Origin: an uncultured Bacteroidales bacterium
GTDB taxonomy: Bacteria > Bacteroidota > Bacteroidia > Bacteroidales > F082
Reading direction: 5' to 3'
Length of the DNA stretch: 64,000 bases
NCBI GenBank assembly: GCA_900317055.1
Contig: ONFF01000017.1
Span: 32,462-96,461, forward strand
Part shown: in pieces, positions 62,401 to 64,000 of the stretch
How the letters are laid out: every line of letters starts with the position of its first letter
Numbering within the stretch: position 1 is the stretch's first letter
Translations under genes and position numbers: made by a program
The notes under the pieces: model-generated
Databases searched by the model: none
Told to the model about the DNA's origin: nothing
What the model saw: only the letters and a program-made list of their open reading frames with translations

Positions 62401-63460
62401 TGCCTCCGGGGCCAGGACTTAAATTGTCCAGTGTATAATACTCGTCACAATAACCACCCCAACCCCAGTTGAAATGGAAATAGTTGCTACTATTATATCC
62501 ATCACATACAAAGGCGTGTCCTCCTCCACTACCATTTCCGCAATACCATAATGGGCGGCTCTGATCCAATTCTGTTTTCACCATATTAATCCATCCTTCA
62601 TCGGAATAACCAGATCGAGAACGCAATTGCGTTTCTGTCGAATAATTGAAATAGTTAATAAATGCACCTGCAGTAGTTGAAGAAAAGGCTCCACTGCCTC
62701 CCGACGATGCCCAACCGTAGTCCATGTTGAGAGAAACGCCGCAATGAAACATCAAAGTTGCCACTGCCAACTGTTGCGCTTCGGTGGTGTTATTGTTGTA
62801 TGTATTGAGCATGTTTTCCCAGTCGTATGTGGTGCTTCCGAAATCAGCACTTACCGTTTGCCCATTCCATTCATAAGAGTGCATGCCGATGCCTGTAGGA
62901 GGATAATTCCAATACTTCAACACTTGGGCCATTGCAGTCGCTGCACAACCCGTTACCGTGCCGTCAGGGCAAAGGTTGTTGTACGGCCAATCCTGGTTCC
63001 ATTGGGTTTGAACCAAAGGAGCCACTGCGGTGGTCGCTTTTCCTGTGTTGGGGTTGCCTTCGACCAAATCGCGCCATTGTTGGATTACCTCAGTCGAGGC
63101 TCTCGTTTGATGCTCAATGGCATACCGGATTTCATTACTATATCCCTCAATCCAAGCTCTCTTGTTGTCGGGCATGTTTTCGATGTCGAATGGCCCCGTC
63201 AACGAGTAGCCCAGGATGGGCTGCACGCGATCGTCGGCAGCCATCAAGACAAAACTATTCTCCGTGGTGAACACATACACATTGGAGAAACCAACAGCAG
63301 AAGTGACATCGGTCAGTCCTGTTGTTTGTACACCGTTGTTGTTCAGGAATGTGGTTGCTGCTTGGCGAGCCCTTCCCCTGTCAACAGTTTCAGCCATCGT
63401 CACATCTGCAATAAGAATCAACAGCAGCAATGGCAATAGTCGTATGCTTTTCTTTTTCAT
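59438..63460 (-). CDS. Secreted C10-family (SpeB/streptopain-like) cysteine protease with shared C-terminal module
   Basis: 1340 residues with a signal peptide (LLPLLLLILIADVTMA). A propeptide-like region covers about 25-140. The catalytic C10 domain is about 140-370, with C172 (TVTGCAATAMAQ), H315 (GGGHAFVCDGY) and the Asn/Trp region FHFNWGWGG. Fibronectin-like segments follow (APTNLTAEQVEGGIQLSW and similar), then two carbohydrate/jelly-roll-like segments, an InlB-like repeat (GGTVTGMGSYFSG) and the shared C-terminal module. Relatives include interpain and periodontain of oral Bacteroidales, which cleave host proteins. It has its own promoter region and terminator. Confidence 0.92.
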   Translation of the reverse strand: MKKKSIRLLPLLLLILIADVTMAETVDRGRARQAATTFLNNNGVQTTGLTDVTSAVGFSNVYVFTTENSFVLMAADDRVQPILGYSLTGPFDIENMPDNKRAWIEGYSNEIRYAIEHQTRASTEVIQQWRDLVEGNPNTGKATTAVAPLVQTQWNQDWPYNNLCPDGTVTGCAATAMAQVLKYWNYPPTGIGMHSYEWNGQTVSADFGSTTYDWENMLNTYNNNTTEAQQLAVATLMFHCGVSLNMDYGWASSGGSGAFSSTTAGAFINYFNYSTETQLRSRSGYSDEGWINMVKTELDQSRPLWYCGNGSGGGHAFVCDGYNSSNYFHFNWGWGGYCDEYYTLDNLSPGPGGIGSGSVGEFNNNQQALFGAQPSPESAAEAPQLTAELITGPGVRNAQLSWNVVSNAVRYKVYRNGSLIYTTNSGSETSYLDVHIGYGTTTYYVRCIDENGIPSWPSNYAPVTIIFPAPTNLTAEQVEGGIQLSWMPCEGAVAYNVYCNNGVLEYSINQTSFYDNRPVAGELSYFVKGVDEFGDLSESSVPVNITIPFTTPVVEDLQASVSGNTVELSWSEPNWCYPETPSVMLNYGSDDFNGFFGYNNGGTYWGHRYPAESLLAYSNMSIYKVSLYARVAGSYEVLVYEGTINGHPQTLVRQQSVWIASDGWFDIDLFEKIQIDTSQDYWVFFHDVSGISCAAAFCTYSGDNGNYYSNAPSSWVSIDSGVAFLIHTYLTDGIYTYNLYRNGTSIANNVSTTSYSDNNLAPGIYDYSVKTNYYAGETAASNQVTVQIGTGTPYTISASATPSVGGTVTGMGSYFSGQTCTLRATASEGFYFVNWTKNGVTVSTNATYSFNVTENATYVANFNSSDLHVFVDYYPNVNNSNSQCVRVYWTGPSVGKDNPSKTEPVKYCVYRAHCDGSEEELIAENVTGNQYIDNGWSALAEGSYRYAVSVVNRRGESGEIQWLEAPMALNNRTVDAADLVPPVVNNSAYGEPSQMRNRDGWLYYDDGSCVSSLGVGGTMYWGTMFPASMLTENRLTKVALYENSNNSGEITLNVYSGGDNAPETLLYTQDFAPIGGSAFHEITFINPVVIDPAQNLWIIFYQSGDAHPANTCIDKGEANNRWISFDGSAWHDLANFGLSGKGWMIRAYVEEVPEIVWSDCIEKPGVVQQSIMLDAGTNWFSTYLEITKEDLQNALLDVLSNPTGAIIKSQDGNSTYRGGRWRDQNFVWDVAKMYMIVAPEDCVITLTGEPINPAEHPITIAPNVSTWIGFPFAESKTPAQAIPAGFAVNGDIIKGMGGNIRYNNGSWRAQGMNSLEPGKGYIYNSKSAVSRTLVFPTSVK
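59441..59937 (-). repeat. C-terminal module copy 6 (coding)
   Basis: Encodes WFSTYLEITKEDLQ to RTLVFPTSVK; differs from copies 2, 3 and 7 by few bases. Confidence 0.92.
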
Positions 63461-63520
63461 AGTATATAGTATTTGATTTGTTACAAAAGTCCTACCCCAA
63501 CCAAATTACTTTGAAGCACA

Positions 63521-63528
63521 CAAAGATA
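63521..63528 (-). promoter_or_regulatory. -7 box of the C10 protease gene
   Basis: TATCTTTG on the minus strand, 60 bases before the start; the nearest TTTG lies only 15 bases upstream. Confidence 0.45.
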
Positions 63529-63578
63529 AAGGAATAATTCATACAAAAACCAAGTTTGTAGAAAAACTTAACAAAAAC

Positions 63579-63609
63579 AAGGGCCGCCCTCCAACGAGAG
63601 CGGCCGTTT
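63579..63609 (-). terminator. Array terminator of the gene at the window edge
   Basis: Variant of the shared hairpin (AAACGGCCGCTCTC / GAGGGCGGCCC on the minus strand) with a weaker T-run (TTGTTTTTG). Confidence 0.8.
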
Positions 63610-63636
63610 GGCATTCTAATGGTTGTTGGTACAATC

Positions 63637-64000
63637 CTATTTCGCGCTTGACGGAAAAACGAGCGTCCTGCTTACCGCCGACTTTGAATTGTAGATATAG
63701 CCTTTTCCTGGCTCAAGGCTGTTCATACCCTGAGCTCTCCAACTGCCATTATTGTATCTGATGTTGCCTCCCATGCCTTTGATGATGTCGCCATTGACGG
63801 CAAATCCAGCAGGGATAACCTGAGCAGGAGTCTTGCTCTCGGCGAACGGGAACCCAATCCAAGTCGGGGCATTGGGAGCAATGGTGATAGGATGGTCGGC
63901 TGGGTTGATAGGCTCGCCCGTCAAGGCAATCTCACAATCCTCGGGAGCCACAATCATGTACATCTTGGCCACATCCCACACAAAGTTCTGGTCTCTCCAG
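63637..64000 (-). CDS. C-terminal end of another large surface protein (rest outside window)
   Basis: Only the last ~120 residues are visible, all within the shared C-terminal module (WRDQNFVWDVAKMYMI, then CEIALTGEPINPA, to RTLVFPSSAK). The frame is open to the window edge, so this is a partial gene and the array continues to the right. It is the seventh module copy; CEIALTGEPI makes it closest to the copy at 52162. Confidence 0.92.
   Translation of the reverse strand, partial: WRDQNFVWDVAKMYMIVAPEDCEIALTGEPINPADHPITIAPNAPTWIGFPFAESKTPAQVIPAGFAVNGDIIKGMGGNIRYNNGSWRAQGMNSLEPGKGYIYNSKSAVSRTLVFPSSAK

Noticed and set aside
1-64000. tRNA, rRNA, insertion sequences, prophage or plasmid origin
   Set aside because: No cloverleaf or rRNA segment, transposase, integrase, phage or replication gene was recognised anywhere in the window.

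Overview
The window looks like a chromosomal segment of an anaerobic member of the order Bacteroidales (Bacteroidota), probably host-associated (gut, rumen or oral). The evidence is indirect: TAnnTTTG promoter boxes, a complete Na+-pumping NQR joined to a three-gene fumarate reductase, BspA-type leucine-rich-repeat surface proteins, a Kgp-like gingipain, a C10 (SpeB-type) protease and InlB-type repeats. There is no rRNA, tRNA, integrase or transposase, so genus and species cannot be named.

Bases 1-21.7 kb are energy metabolism and redox/H2 sensing. After the tail of an iron-dependent alcohol dehydrogenase comes a plus-strand operon: a thioredoxin-like [2Fe-2S] protein, a PAS-containing sensory [FeFe]-hydrogenase (HydS type), a SpoIIE/PP2C phosphatase and a group-B-like [FeFe]-hydrogenase. 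Converging on it from the minus strand is a long run: a second [2Fe-2S] protein, nqrABCDEF, then frdCAB, with a gap of only 22 bases between nqrF and frdC. Divergent from that run is aspA (aspartate to fumarate). A plus-strand sensory cluster follows: DRTGG, PHP, HATPase, DRTGG, RsbW-like HATPase and a third, divergent [FeFe]-hydrogenase-like protein. Together these read as aspartate to fumarate to succinate respiration driving a sodium gradient, with hydrogenase-like sensors and kinase/phosphatase proteins plausibly adjusting redox flow.

Bases 21.7-64 kb hold a minus-strand array of very large exported proteins: two M6-like metalloproteases, a Kgp-like C25 protease, a C10 protease, three BspA-type LRR proteins and one small Lcl/DUF1566-like protein. 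A TPR-histidine kinase and a LuxR-type response regulator sit in the middle. Six complete genes and one truncated at the window edge carry almost the same ~167-residue C-terminal module. In most copies the module is followed by the same short 3' UTR and the same terminator hairpin. The rest of the proteins is a mosaic of shared modules: LRR, InlB repeats, Lcl domains, cleaved-adhesin-like domains and a ~170-residue QQIYT module.

The main candidates for something undescribed are: (i) the shared C-terminal module, itself two homologous halves, as an unrecognised sorting or anchoring signal spread as a 3' cassette; (ii) a palindrome with identical 23-base spacing to the -7 box in front of the kinase gene and two LRR genes, a likely regulon of the embedded two-component system; (iii) dispersed palindromic repeats inserted in frame in nqrA and nqrF; and (iv) paralogous [2Fe-2S] proteins heading both the sensory-hydrogenase operon and the nqr-frd operon.
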